Assembly: GCA_963806335.1 (NCBI GenBank)
Contig: CAWDXO010000006.1
Coordinates: forward strand, 186,001 to 250,000
Source: Palsa-504 sp963806335
GTDB lineage: Bacteria > Actinomycetota > Actinomycetes > Streptosporangiales > Streptosporangiaceae
Reading direction: 5' to 3'
Length of the DNA stretch: 64,000 nt
The notes beneath the pieces are model-generated. The model was not told the origin of the DNA, did no database searches, and saw only the letters and a program-made list of their open reading frames with translations. Positions 1 to 8,470 of this stretch are shown piece after piece; positions within the stretch are counted from its first letter, which is position 1; each line of letters opens with the position of its first letter. A program made the position numbers and the translations under genes.

Positions 1-25
1 GGCCGAGTACGAAGCCGCGCACTAG
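1..25 (+). CDS. lsr2: C-terminal tail of an Lsr2-like nucleoid protein (partial)
   Basis: The first bases read in frame 2 as A-E-Y-E-A-A-H followed by TAG at 23-25. This is the usual last helix and end of actinobacterial Lsr2, the xenogeneic-silencing nucleoid protein. In Streptomyces and relatives lsr2 lies directly upstream of clpC on the same strand, as it would here. Only seven codons are visible, so the identification leans on position and on this ending. Confidence 0.5.
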
Positions 26-162
26 TACGCACGCGCCGGCGTTCGTGACTTCTTTAGCGCGCGCCGGGTTCATCGCCTTGTGGCGAGCGACTCCCTTAGC
101 GGCGGTGTCACACGGATCGGCCCTTATTCTCGCGAGTCCGCTCGCGGCGGGGCCGGCCAGAT

Positions 163-213
163 CGCACCGTTGGCCCAGCGGGCGGCCATGACCGCCCTGG
201 GGCCAACGGTGCG
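163..213 (+). terminator. Strong hairpin terminator after lsr2
   Basis: The arms CGCACCGTTGGCCC (163-176) and GGGCCAACGGTGCG (200-213) pair perfectly, and an inner GGGCGG/CCGCCC stem (180-185 with 192-197) continues the helix past a small bulge. The right arm is followed by a T-containing stretch (GTTTGCTTTG). The position, about 140 bases after the lsr2 stop and before clpC, fits an intrinsic terminator that separates the two genes. Confidence 0.72.
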
Positions 214-637
214 TTTGCTTTGTCCGGGTCGCCCGCCGTGTCACGGGCCCTCCAGATCATCCCCTTCGCCCTTCGCCCTTCGCCCGTGGCCCTTCGCCCG
301 TGGCCCGTCCCTGTCTCCCGCACCCGTCCCGCCCGCCGGCCCCGCACCCCCGTGGCCCGTCCCCTGCCGCGCGCTAAACGTTCCAGTCGGCGGAACAAGC
401 CGTCGGGCCCGAGGCGCGCCCGGGTAGGGGACCGGCGTTCGCTTGCGGCGTACCTGGCCGTGTCCTGGGAACACGGGCCTGATCCGGGTAGTTGGATGAG
501 GGTGAATGGCCATGCGTAGGGAATGTCCACAGGGACGTGGCGCATACTCGCATTAAGAGTTCAACCGTGGGCACGCGGCTACTATGCGAAGTAGGCAAGG
601 TTGGGGTCTGCCCCCGTGCTGTGAGGAGAGCGACGAG
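214..637. other. clpC leader region without a gene
   Basis: No convincing coding frame is present. The stretch 265-310 holds four copies of the heptamer TTCGCCC mixed with CGTGGCCC repeats, giving a C-rich block. The palindromic ClgR-like site at 437-453 lies in this leader, and the clpC ribosome binding site GAGGAG lies at 623-628. Confidence 0.6.
437..453 (+). promoter_or_regulatory. Candidate ClgR operator upstream of clpC
   Basis: The sequence GTTCGCTTGCGGCGTAC is a near palindrome with half-sites GTTCGC and GCGTAC (5 of 6 paired). It fits the CGCYNANRGCG core known for ClgR, the activator of clp genes in Corynebacterium and Streptomyces, with one mismatch at the central A. It lies about 185 bases before the clpC start, so the leader would be long. 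The match is by eye only. Confidence 0.5.
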
Positions 638-3220
638 ATGTTCGAGAGGTTTACCGACAGGGCGCGGCGGGTGGTTGTCCTGGCGCAAGAAGAAGCCAGG
701 ATGCTCAATCACAACTACATCGGCACCGAACACATCCTCCTCGGCCTCATCCACGAGGGCGAGGGTGTCGCGGCCAAGGCCCTTGAGTCGCTCGGGATCA
801 GCCTGGACGCCGTGCGGCAGCAGGTCGAGGAGATCATCGGCCAGGGCCAGCAGGCGCCGTCCGGGCACATCCCGTTCACGCCGCGGGCCAAGAAGGTGCT
901 GGAGCTTTCGCTCCGCGAGGCGCTTCAGCTCGGCCACAACTACATCGGCACCGAGCACATCCTCCTCGGCCTCATCCGCGAGGGCGACGGGGTGGCCGCG
1001 CAGGTGCTGGTGAAGCTGGGCGCTGACCTGAACCGGGTGCGTCAGCAGGTGATCCAGCTGCTGCACGGCTACCAGGGTAAGGAGCCCGCCTCGGCCGGCA
1101 CCGCCGCCGAGTCCGCGCCGTCCACGTCTTTGGTCCTTGACCAGTTCGGCCGGAACCTCACCCAGGGCGCACGCGAGGGCAAGCTCGATCCGGTCATCGG
1201 CCGGGAGAAGGAAATCGAGCGGGTCATGCAGGTGCTTTCCCGCCGGACCAAGAACAACCCGGTGCTGGTGGGCGCGCCTGGCGTAGGTAAGACGGCGGTC
1301 GTCGAGGGGCTGGCCCAGAAGATCGTCAAGGGCGAGGTGCCCGAGACCATCAAGGACAAGCAGCTCTACACGCTGGACCTCGGCGCCCTGGTGGCCGGGT
1401 CGCGTTACCGCGGCGACTTCGAAGAGCGGCTCAAGAAGGTGCTGAAGGAGATCCGCACCCGCGGCGACATCATCCTGTTCATCGACGAGATCCACACGCT
1501 CGTCGGGGCCGGGGCCGCCGAGGGCGCCATCGACGCGGCTTCCATCCTTAAGCCGATGCTGGCCCGCGGTGAGCTGCAGACCATCGGCGCCACCACGCTG
1601 GATGAGTACCGCAAGTACCTGGAGAAGGACGCCGCGCTCGAGCGCAGGTTCCAGCCCATCCAGGTGGCCGAGCCGACGATCTCGCACACCATCGAGATCC
1701 TCAAGGGCCTGCGGGACCGCTACGAGGCGCACCACCGCGTCTCTATCACCGACGGCGCGCTGGTCGCCGCGGCCCAGCTGGCCGACCGTTACATCAGCGA
1801 CCGCTTCCTGCCCGACAAGGCCATCGACCTGATCGACGAGGCCGGCTCCCGGATGCGGATCCGCCGCATGACGGCGCCGCCGGACCTGCGCGAGTACGAC
1901 GAGAAGATCGCCCAGGTGCGCCGGGAGAAGGAATCGGCCATCGACTCGCAGGACTTCGAGAAGGCGGCCGCCCTCCGGGACACCGAGAAGCAGCTGCTGG
2001 CCAAGAAGGCCGCCCGCGAGAAGGAATGGAAGGCCGGCGACATGGATGTCGTCGCCGAGGTGAACGAGGAGCTCATCGCCGAGGTGCTCGCCACCGCGAC
2101 CGGTATCCCGGTGTTCAAGCTCACCGAGGAGGAGTCGCAGCGACTGCTCCGGATGGAAGACGAGCTGCACCGGCGGGTGATCGGGCAGAATGACGCGATC
2201 AAGGCCCTGTCCCAGGCCATCAGGCGGACCCGGGCCGGGCTGAAGGACCCGAAGCGGCCCGGCGGCTCGTTCATCTTCGCGGGCCCGTCCGGCGTCGGCA
2301 AGACGGAACTGTCCAAGACGCTGGCCGAGTTCCTGTTCGGCGACGAGGACTCGCTGATCCAGCTGGACATGAGCGAGTACATGGAGAAGCACACGGTCTC
2401 GCGGCTGTTCGGCTCTCCGCCCGGCTACGTCGGCTACGAGGAAGGCGGCCAGCTGACCGAGAAGGTTCGCAGGCGCCCGTTCTCTGTCGTCCTGTTCGAC
2501 GAGATCGAGAAGGCGCACCCGGACATCTTCAACTCGCTGCTGCAGATCCTGGAAGACGGCCGGCTGACCGACGCGCAGGGCCGGATGGTCGACTTCAAGA
2601 ACACGGTCATCATCATGACGACCAACCTGGGCACCCGCGACATCTCCAAGGGCGTGACCGTCGGGTTTGCCCGGGCGGGCGAGTCCAAGGGTTCCTACGA
2701 CCGGATGAAGTCCAAGGTCGGGGAGGAGCTGAAGCAGCACTTCCGGCCCGAGTTCCTGAATCGCGTGGACGACATCATCGTGTTCCACCAGCTGGAGCGG
2801 GAAGAGATCTTCCGCATCGTCGACCTGATGATCGCCAAGGTGGACGACCGGCTGAAGGACCGCGACATGGCCATGGAACTGCGGCCGGCCGCGAAGGAAC
2901 TGCTGTCTCAGCGCGGCTACGACCCGGTCCTCGGGGCCAGGCCGCTGCGCCGGACGATCCAGCGGGAGATCGAGGACAGCCTGTCGGAGAAGATCCTGTT
3001 CGGCGAGCTCAGGCCGGGCCAGATCGTCATCGTGGACACCGAGGGCAGCGGAGAGACCGCCACCTTCACGTTCACCGGCGAGCCGAAGCCCGACGTGGTG
3101 CCCGATGTGCCCGCGCCTGAGCTGGTGAGCGAGCCCGCGGTCACCAAGGGCGCGATCAGCAGCTCGGCCAGCAGCCCGGGCAGCCAGGACGGCGGCGGGA
3201 CCGCCTCCGCCCTCGGCTAA
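638..3220 (+). CDS. clpC: ATP-dependent Clp protease ATPase subunit ClpC
   Basis: A protein of 860 residues that unfolds substrates and feeds them to ClpP in the cytoplasm. It has the duplicated Clp N domain (about residues 4-140; NYIGTEHILLGL occurs twice), a first AAA+ module with Walker A GAPGVGKT at 212-219, a UVR/coiled middle domain near 430-460, and a second AAA+ module with Walker A GPSGVGKT at 549-556, then a Gly/Ser-rich tail. The start ATG at 638 is chosen because it begins the canonical MFERFTDRARR and follows GAGGAG; an in-frame ATG at 584 would add 18 unrelated residues. It is convergent with mutY and likely controlled by ClgR. Confidence 0.97.
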   Translation: MFERFTDRARRVVVLAQEEARMLNHNYIGTEHILLGLIHEGEGVAAKALESLGISLDAVRQQVEEIIGQGQQAPSGHIPFTPRAKKVLELSLREALQLGHNYIGTEHILLGLIREGDGVAAQVLVKLGADLNRVRQQVIQLLHGYQGKEPASAGTAAESAPSTSLVLDQFGRNLTQGAREGKLDPVIGREKEIERVMQVLSRRTKNNPVLVGAPGVGKTAVVEGLAQKIVKGEVPETIKDKQLYTLDLGALVAGSRYRGDFEERLKKVLKEIRTRGDIILFIDEIHTLVGAGAAEGAIDAASILKPMLARGELQTIGATTLDEYRKYLEKDAALERRFQPIQVAEPTISHTIEILKGLRDRYEAHHRVSITDGALVAAAQLADRYISDRFLPDKAIDLIDEAGSRMRIRRMTAPPDLREYDEKIAQVRREKESAIDSQDFEKAAALRDTEKQLLAKKAAREKEWKAGDMDVVAEVNEELIAEVLATATGIPVFKLTEEESQRLLRMEDELHRRVIGQNDAIKALSQAIRRTRAGLKDPKRPGGSFIFAGPSGVGKTELSKTLAEFLFGDEDSLIQLDMSEYMEKHTVSRLFGSPPGYVGYEEGGQLTEKVRRRPFSVVLFDEIEKAHPDIFNSLLQILEDGRLTDAQGRMVDFKNTVIIMTTNLGTRDISKGVTVGFARAGESKGSYDRMKSKVGEELKQHFRPEFLNRVDDIIVFHQLEREEIFRIVDLMIAKVDDRLKDRDMAMELRPAAKELLSQRGYDPVLGARPLRRTIQREIEDSLSEKILFGELRPGQIVIVDTEGSGETATFTFTGEPKPDVVPDVPAPELVSEPAVTKGAISSSASSPGSQDGGGTASALG

Positions 3221-3243
3221 CCCCGCCTGGGTAACGCGACCAG

Positions 3244-3284
3244 AACCCGGCCGCACGGCGCCACCGCGCCGTGCGGCCGGGTTT
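3244..3284. terminator. Bidirectional terminator between clpC and mutY
   Basis: A perfect 17-bp stem is formed by 3244-3260 and 3267-3283 around a six-base loop. The left arm starts with AA and the right arm ends with TT, so the hairpin can serve both convergent genes. Its right edge abuts the mutY stop codon (3284-3286). Confidence 0.85.
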
Positions 3285-4483
3285 CACGTTGCCTGGGCCC
3301 GGACGCCGACGTCAGCTCCGGCTTCGGGCCCGATCCCTGCCCCTGCTCCGGCCCCGGCCCCTGCTCCGGCCCCGGCCCCTGCTCCGGCCCCGGCCCCTGC
3401 TCCGGCCCCGGCCCCTGCTCCGGCCCCGGCCCCTGCTCCGGCCCCGGCCCCTGCTCCGGCCCCGGCCCCTGCTCCGGCCCCGGCCCCTGCTCCGGCCCCG
3501 GCCCCTGCTCCGGCCCCGGCCCCTGCTCCGGCCCCGGCCCCTGCTCCGGCCCCTGCTCCGGCCCCGGCCCCTGCTCCGGCCCCGGCCCCTGCTCCGGCCC
3601 CGGCCTCGGCCCCGGCGCCGGGCAGCGCGTAGCGGCCATCCGGCAGCGGGTCGACTAGGCCGTCGGCGACGAGCCCGTCCAGCGCGCGCGCCAGCTGCCC
3701 AGGGGCGGCCCAGACCGCGTCGAGGTCGGCCCGGCTCACCGGCGGGCCTGATTCGCGCAGCACCGCGAGCAGGCGGCCGCGGCACTGCCGGTCCGTGCCG
3801 TCGTAACGCTGGGTCCGGCGCGTGGACGCCTGCGGAGGCTGGCCCGCGGCCAGCCACGCGCAGTCGCCAGCCACCGGACAGCGGCCGCACTGCGGGCTGG
3901 CGGCCGTGCACACGAGCGCGCCTAGTTCCATCACCGCGACGGACCAGCGGGCCGCGACCGCGGGTTCGGCCGGGAGCAGCGCTTCGGCCAGCCGCGTCTC
4001 CGCTACCGACGGCGCGGCCGTCGGCGTCGGCTGGCCCGCGACGAGCCGGGCCAGCACGCGCCGGACGTTGGTGTCGAGCACCGCGTGCCGCTGGCCGAAG
4101 GCGAAGCTGGCCACGGCGGCGGCGGTATAGCTGCCGATCCCTGGCAGCGCGAGCAGGGCCTCCCGGTCGGCCGGCACGGTCCCGCCGTGCCGGCCGACCA
4201 GGAGGGTCGCCGTCTCGTGCAGCCGCAGGGCGCGCCTGGGATAGCCGAGCCTGCCCCACTGCCTGATCGCCTCGCCCGGCGGTTCGGCCGCGAGCGCGCC
4301 CGGCGTGGGCCAGCGGGCGATCCAGGCGGCGTGCGCCGGGATGACCCGGACCACCGGCGTCTGCTGCAGCATGATCTCGCTCACCAGCACCGACCAGGGC
4401 GTCGTGCCGGGCGCCCGCCACGGCAGGTCGCGCTGGTGGCTCGCGTACCAGCCGAGCACCGGCTCGGTGTAGAACGTGGACAT
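3284..4483 (-). CDS. mutY: A/G-specific adenine glycosylase MutY with Gly-Ala tail
   Basis: Removes adenine mispaired with 8-oxoguanine in base-excision repair. The HhH-GPD core shows EIMLQQTP with catalytic Glu36, the hairpin LPGIGSYTA near 113-121, catalytic Asp137 in LDTNVRR, and the iron-sulfur cluster ligands Cys192, Cys199, Cys202 and Cys208 (C-x6-C-x2-C-x5-C). The start at 4483 gives MSTFYTEPVLGWY, the family beginning; an upstream frame to 4612 looks non-coding. The core ends near residue 288, the usual family length, but about 110 more residues follow, mostly alternating Gly and Ala encoded by an 18-bp tandem repeat. The tail is probably disordered. Confidence 0.92.
   Translation of the reverse strand: MSTFYTEPVLGWYASHQRDLPWRAPGTTPWSVLVSEIMLQQTPVVRVIPAHAAWIARWPTPGALAAEPPGEAIRQWGRLGYPRRALRLHETATLLVGRHGGTVPADREALLALPGIGSYTAAAVASFAFGQRHAVLDTNVRRVLARLVAGQPTPTAAPSVAETRLAEALLPAEPAVAARWSVAVMELGALVCTAASPQCGRCPVAGDCAWLAAGQPPQASTRRTQRYDGTDRQCRGRLLAVLRESGPPVSRADLDAVWAAPGQLARALDGLVADGLVDPLPDGRYALPGAGAEAGAGAGAGAGAGAGAGAGAGAGAGAGAGAGAGAGAGAGAGAGAGAGAGAGAGAGAGAGAGAGAGAGAGAGAGAGAGAGAGAGAGAGAGAGIGPEAGADVGVRAQAT
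3340..3603. repeat. 18-bp tandem repeat encoding the MutY Gly-Ala tail
   Basis: About fourteen copies of the 18-bp unit CCCCTGCTCCGGCCCCGG (top strand), with one shortened 12-bp copy, fill 264 bases almost without substitutions. On the mutY strand the unit reads as three Ala-Gly pairs. The other two frames of that strand are also open (GPGPEQ and RGRGRS repeats). The near-identity of the copies suggests recent slippage expansion. Confidence 0.95.
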
Positions 4484-4736
4484 GATGCTGCCTATCGTGG
4501 CACGCGCACCGCCCGGCCGGGCCGCGGAACGAACCGTTCTCCGGCCGGCGGGCGTCCCCGCGCAGGTGTCGGTCACCTGGAACCGCGCCATCACCCTGCC
4601 CGGCTGCGTCACGCTAGCCTCCGCCGTGCGCCCGGGCCGTTACCAGGTGCAGGCCAGGACCGCCACCGGCGACACCCCGGTGCGGACCATCAAGCTCATG
4701 CGCTTAATCGTGGCCGACGCCCAGGACGGCCGGTGC
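4484..4736. other. Short gap between mutY and radA, where disA would be expected
   Basis: In many actinomycetes disA (diadenylate cyclase) lies between mutY and radA. Here only 253 bases separate the mutY start from the radA stop, and none of the DisA signatures is present. A plus-strand frame of about 60 codons from 4566 to 4754 (VSVTWNRAITLPGC and onward) is open and overlaps the radA end; I do not recognise it and it may be the tail of a lost lipoprotein gene. Confidence 0.45.
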
Positions 4737-6143
4737 CTAGAGATCGGTCCCTAGCACGGCGGAGAGCGCCTGGCGGATGTCCTCCACCTCCTGCACTTGC
4801 ATGAGGCGAGAAGGGCCGTCAGCGTGCTCCAGGACGCCGCCCGAGGCCACCGGGACGATAGCGCGCCGGAAGCCCATTCGCTCGGCCTCGGCTAGTCGCC
4901 GCGCCAGCGCGGCGACACGGCGGACCTCGCCGGCCAGGCCAACTTCGCCGATCGCCACGACGCCACGCGGCACGCTAAGGTTCGCGGCCGAACTGGCCAG
5001 CGCGACCGCTACGGCCAGGTCCACCGACGGCTCCGTCAGCCGGACCCCGCCGACCGTGGCCGCGTAGACGTCCTGCTTGCCCAGCTTGAGCCCGGCCCGG
5101 CGCTGCAGGACGGCGAGTACCATGCCGACCCGGGCGCCGTCGAGCCCGGATGTGGCGCGGCGGGGGATCTCGAGTACGGAGGTTCCCACCAGCGCCTGCA
5201 CCTCGGCGGGCAGCGGCCTGCGGCCCTCCAGCGTGACCGTGACGCACGTGCCCGGCACCGGCTCCCGGTGCTGGGACAGGAACAGGCCGCTCGGGTCGGG
5301 CAGGCCGATGAGGCCGTACTCGCCCAGGTCGAAGCAGCCGACCTCGTCGGTCGGCCCGTACCTGTTCTTCACCGCCCGGACCATCCGCAATTGTGAGTGC
5401 CGGTCGCCGTCGAAGTGCAGCACCACGTCGACGAGGTGCTCGAGGGTCCGCGGGCCGGCCACCGAGCCGTCCTTGGTGACGTGCCCGACGAGAATGGTCG
5501 CCAGCGAGCGTTCCTTGGCCACCGCGGTCAGGGCGCTGGCCACTTCGCGCACCTGGGTCACCCCGCCAGGCACCCCTTCCACCCCGGCGGCCGAGATCGT
5601 CTGTACCGAGTCGATGATCAGCAGCCTGGGCTTGACCTGATCGACATGCCCGAGCACGGCGTCCAGATCCGTCTCCGCGGCCAGGAAAAGCTGGTCGCTG
5701 ACCGCGCCGATCCGGTCGGCGCGCATGCGCACCTGGGCGGCGGACTCCTCCCCGGTGATGTAGAGCACCGGCCCGGCCTCCGCGACCAGCGCGCCCGCCT
5801 CGAGCAGCAGCGTGGACTTGCCGACGCCGGGCTCGCCGGCCAGCAGCAGTACGGCTCCGGGCACGAGCCCGCCGCCGAGAACCCGGTCCAGCTCGTCGAG
5901 CCCGGTGGCGCGCGCGGCGGCGTCGGTGGCGTCGACCTGGCCGATGGGTACCGCCGGCGTGCTGGGCGGCACTGCTCCGCGGTGGGAGACCGCCCGGATA
6001 CCGGCCCGGGCCAGCCGGGGGATGCCTCGCTCCGCCACGGTTCCCCAGGCCTGGCACTCACCGCACCGCCCGCTCCACTTCGCGGACTGCCAGCCGCATT
6101 CCGTGCAGTGGTAGCCGGCCGTGCCCGCCGTTGACTTAGCCAT
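4737..6143 (-). CDS. radA: DNA repair protein RadA
   Basis: A branch-migration ATPase of recombinational repair, 468 residues. It has an N-terminal zinc finger (Cys13, Cys16, Cys27, Cys30), a RecA-like ATPase with Walker A GEPGVGKST at 103-111, the RadA-specific KNRYG motif (KNRFG in most homologues) and a Lon-protease-like C domain. The ATG at 6143 (MAKSTAGTAGYHC) is chosen over one ten codons upstream because the zinc finger should lie near the N terminus. It is divergent from the TIM-barrel gene at 6215. Confidence 0.95.
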   Translation of the reverse strand: MAKSTAGTAGYHCTECGWQSAKWSGRCGECQAWGTVAERGIPRLARAGIRAVSHRGAVPPSTPAVPIGQVDATDAAARATGLDELDRVLGGGLVPGAVLLLAGEPGVGKSTLLLEAGALVAEAGPVLYITGEESAAQVRMRADRIGAVSDQLFLAAETDLDAVLGHVDQVKPRLLIIDSVQTISAAGVEGVPGGVTQVREVASALTAVAKERSLATILVGHVTKDGSVAGPRTLEHLVDVVLHFDGDRHSQLRMVRAVKNRYGPTDEVGCFDLGEYGLIGLPDPSGLFLSQHREPVPGTCVTVTLEGRRPLPAEVQALVGTSVLEIPRRATSGLDGARVGMVLAVLQRRAGLKLGKQDVYAATVGGVRLTEPSVDLAVAVALASSAANLSVPRGVVAIGEVGLAGEVRRVAALARRLAEAERMGFRRAIVPVASGGVLEHADGPSRLMQVQEVEDIRQALSAVLGTDL

Positions 6144-6214
6144 GGCCCGCACCCTAGCGGCGACCTCTGACAATCTCAGTAAGCTGGAACTGAACCGACG
6201 GAGGGAGTCAGTCA

Positions 6215-7042
6215 GTGAGCGGCGAGGCGAAGGTCCCCGGTCCGCCTGTCGCCCTGTCCACCTCGTCGGTCTACCCGGAACGTACGCCCGATGCCTTCGA
6301 GATAGCCGCGCGGCTTGGGTACGACGGGGTCGAGGTGATGGTCTACACCGATCCGGTGAGCCAGGACGCCGACGCGCTGCCCAGGCTCCGCGACTACTAC
6401 CAGATCCCCATCCTGTCCGTGCACGCGCCGAGTCTGCTGCTCACCCAGCGGGTGTGGGGTCGCGAGCCCTGGGAGAAGCTGCGGCGCGCCAAGGACCTCG
6501 CCGAGCGCGTCGGGGCCCGGGTCGTGGTCTTGCACCCGCCGTTCCGCTGGCAGCTCGAATACGTCCGCGGGTTCGAGAAGGGCCTGGCCGCGATGGCCGA
6601 GGAAACCGACGTCATCTTCGCGGTGGAGAACATGTACCCGCTGCGGGCTGGCGGCAGCGAGGTGGTGCCTTACGCACCGCACTGGGATCCGACGGCGCTC
6701 GACGTCCCGCACGTCACGCTGGACCTTTCGCACACCGCCGCCTCCGGTTCCGACGCCCTGCTTATGGCCACCGAGCTGGGCGGCCGTCTGGCGCACGTAC
6801 ACCTCGCGGACGGCACGGGAACGCCCGGGCCGATCCCGGACGAGCACCTAGTGCCCGGACGTGGCGGCCAGCCATGCGCCGAACTGCTCGGCCTGCTCAT
6901 GTGGACCGGGTACCGCGGCGCGGTGGTGGTCGAGGTGAAGACCACCCGGGCGGCGAGCCGGGAGGGCAGGGTCGCGGACCTGGCGGAGTCGCTGGCGTTC
7001 GCCCGCAAGCACCTGGCCGCGGGCCAGGTGCTGCCCAGGTAG
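6215..7042 (+). CDS. Sugar phosphate isomerase/epimerase-like TIM-barrel protein
   Basis: A 275-residue member of the xylose-isomerase-like/AP-endonuclease-2 TIM-barrel superfamily. Typical signs are the N-terminal SVYPE strand, LGYDGVEVMV, VVVLHPPF, FAVENMYP and HVTLDLSHT with metal-type Glu and His residues, and VVVEVKT near the end. It starts with GTG after GGAGGGA (6200-6206). It lies ten bases before the next gene and is probably co-transcribed with it. Substrate is unknown. Confidence 0.82.
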   Translation: MSGEAKVPGPPVALSTSSVYPERTPDAFEIAARLGYDGVEVMVYTDPVSQDADALPRLRDYYQIPILSVHAPSLLLTQRVWGREPWEKLRRAKDLAERVGARVVVLHPPFRWQLEYVRGFEKGLAAMAEETDVIFAVENMYPLRAGGSEVVPYAPHWDPTALDVPHVTLDLSHTAASGSDALLMATELGGRLAHVHLADGTGTPGPIPDEHLVPGRGGQPCAELLGLLMWTGYRGAVVVEVKTTRAASREGRVADLAESLAFARKHLAAGQVLPR

Positions 7043-7052
7043 TGTCCTAGCC

Positions 7053-7892
7053 ATGGCAGGAAGCACCCAGACCCTGATCACGGTGGCCCCGACAGGTGCC
7101 GAGGCGGACAAATCCGCGGTGCCTGCCCTCCCGGTCACCCTGGACGAACTCGTCGTCACGGCCAAGGAGTGCGAGTCGGCCGGGGCGGCGGTCATCCACG
7201 TGCACATCAGGGACGAGGCGGCGCGCCCCACCCTGGACGCGGGCCGGCTCGCCGATACCGTGGCGGCGCTCCGCGAGGGTACCGGCCTCATCGTCCAGCT
7301 CTCTACCGGCGGCGCGGTGACCGACGGCTTCGCCGCCCGGCTGGCCGTCCTCGACGCCGACCCGGACGCCTGCTCGCTGACCTGCGGCACCGTTAACTTC
7401 GGCGATGAGGTGTTCGCCAACCCCTATCCGTTCATCCGCGAGCTCTACCAGCTGACGCAGGCGCGGCGGGTCGTGCCGGAGTTCGAGCTGTTCGACCTCG
7501 GCCACGTCGCCACCTTGCACCGGCTGCTGGGCGAGTTCGGCCTGCCTGCTGGCGGGCACGTGCACTGTGACCTGGTCATGGGCGTACCGGGCGGCATGCC
7601 GGGCGACGTGGCCACGCTGGCCGCCGCGGTGGCCGCGCTGCCCGCGGGCGCCACCTGGTCGGCGACGGGGATCGGCCGGACCACGCTGCCGGTGCTGTTC
7701 GGGGCCCTCGGCGCAGGCGGTCACCTGCGGGTCGGCATGGAGGACACGCTGACCTACGCGCGCGGCCGGCCCGTCGCACGGAACGCCGAACTTGTCGAGC
7801 GAGCCGCGGAGCTGGCCCGGCTAGCCCAGCGCCCGCCCATGAGCCCGGTCGACGCGCGTGCCTTCCTGGGCATCAGGGACCGGGAGTCGTAA
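7053..7892 (+). CDS. Beta-keto acid cleavage enzyme (DUF849/BKACE family)
   Basis: A 279-residue protein of the family that includes 3-keto-5-aminohexanoate cleavage enzyme, which condenses a beta-keto acid with acetyl-CoA. Family features seen are VAPTGAE near the start, GAAVIHVHIRDE with the metal-binding His-x-His pair, LSTGG, CSLTCGTVNFG, PEFELFD, VMGVPGGMPG and VGMEDTLTYARG near the C terminus. Its start lies ten bases after the preceding isomerase-like gene. The actual substrate cannot be read from sequence. Confidence 0.85.
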   Translation: MAGSTQTLITVAPTGAEADKSAVPALPVTLDELVVTAKECESAGAAVIHVHIRDEAARPTLDAGRLADTVAALREGTGLIVQLSTGGAVTDGFAARLAVLDADPDACSLTCGTVNFGDEVFANPYPFIRELYQLTQARRVVPEFELFDLGHVATLHRLLGEFGLPAGGHVHCDLVMGVPGGMPGDVATLAAAVAALPAGATWSATGIGRTTLPVLFGALGAGGHLRVGMEDTLTYARGRPVARNAELVERAAELARLAQRPPMSPVDARAFLGIRDRES

Positions 7893-8422
7893 CCCCAGCC
7901 GGCTAGTCGGCCGCCCCAGTCGGCTAGCCGACCGCCGGTCTGTCGAGCCCCGGTCAGGGCCGCCCCACTCCCGGCAAACGTCCCGGGCACCCGTAGGCCC
8001 CATCAGTCTCGCCGTTCTCATCCCGTGCGGTCCATCCCGGGTTTGCGTGGAGTTTTCTGGCTTCGTGGAAGGTTTTAGGGATCCCAGTACCCAAAACTTT
8101 CCACGAAGCCTGAATCTTCCAAGATCTTTTTCGAACTAACGTTCACTGCTATGCGTTCGCGCCACGTTGGTCCCAGCGTCATCGCCAGGACCCGTAGCAG
8201 GCCGCCCGCCCTCGCCGCCGCCCTCGCCGTGCGCGCACCCCCCGCGCCGCCGCGCCGCTGCCCTCGCCACGTCACCGCCAGCCGCGCCCGCCCAGGCTCG
8301 CCGCCGCCCTCCCCGCGAGCTACCCCCTCCCTGGCGCGCAACCCCTCGCCGCGCCGCCGACTGCGCGCAATCCCTCGCCGCCGCCGGCCCCGCCCGCCGC
8401 CGCCGCCCGCCAGCGCCGGACT
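7893..8422. other. Non-coding region with hairpins and a strongly C-rich block
   Basis: The 14-bp palindrome GTCGGCTAGCCGAC (7919-7932), shortly after the preceding stop, is a possible weak terminator. A large inverted repeat follows at 8059-8110. From about 8190 to 8420 the top strand is extremely C-rich with repeated CGCCGCCC and CCTCGCC words. Open frames in this block appear to be composition artefacts, with no recognisable protein. Confidence 0.55.
8059..8110. repeat. Large inverted repeat with 18-bp arms
   Basis: The arms GGCTTCGTGGAAGGTTTT (8059-8076) and AAAACTTTCCACGAAGCC (8093-8110) pair at 17 of 18 positions around a 16-base loop, and GGG/CCC in the loop can lengthen the stem. The element is more AT-rich than its surroundings and is not followed by a clear T tract. 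It could be a transcription terminator, a protein-binding site or a remnant of a small mobile element. Confidence 0.7.
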
Positions 8423-8463
8423 GCTTGCTGGCCGTTTGCAGTTGCAAGCATGCGGTGGCAAAC
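8423..8463 (+). promoter_or_regulatory. Candidate operator before the XRE regulator gene
   Basis: Two interlocked inverted repeats precede the coding region: GCTTGC (8423-8428) with GCAAGC (8444-8449), and GTTTGC (8434-8439) with GCAAAC (8458-8463). Their position immediately before the gene for a helix-turn-helix protein suggests autoregulation. No protein-specific consensus is claimed. Confidence 0.4.
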
Positions 8464-8470
8464 TGAAGGT

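Noticed and set aside
374..3256. Long minus-strand open frame opposite clpC
   Set aside because: It mirrors the clpC codon bias in a GC-rich genome and has no recognisable domain; clpC is certain.
3340..3603. Possible CRISPR-like array
   Set aside because: The units are contiguous and coding, with no unique spacers, so it is a simple tandem repeat.
3271..4266. Plus-strand frame rich in Leu-Arg-Pro repeats
   Set aside because: It is the antisense reading of the 18-bp repeat and of mutY.
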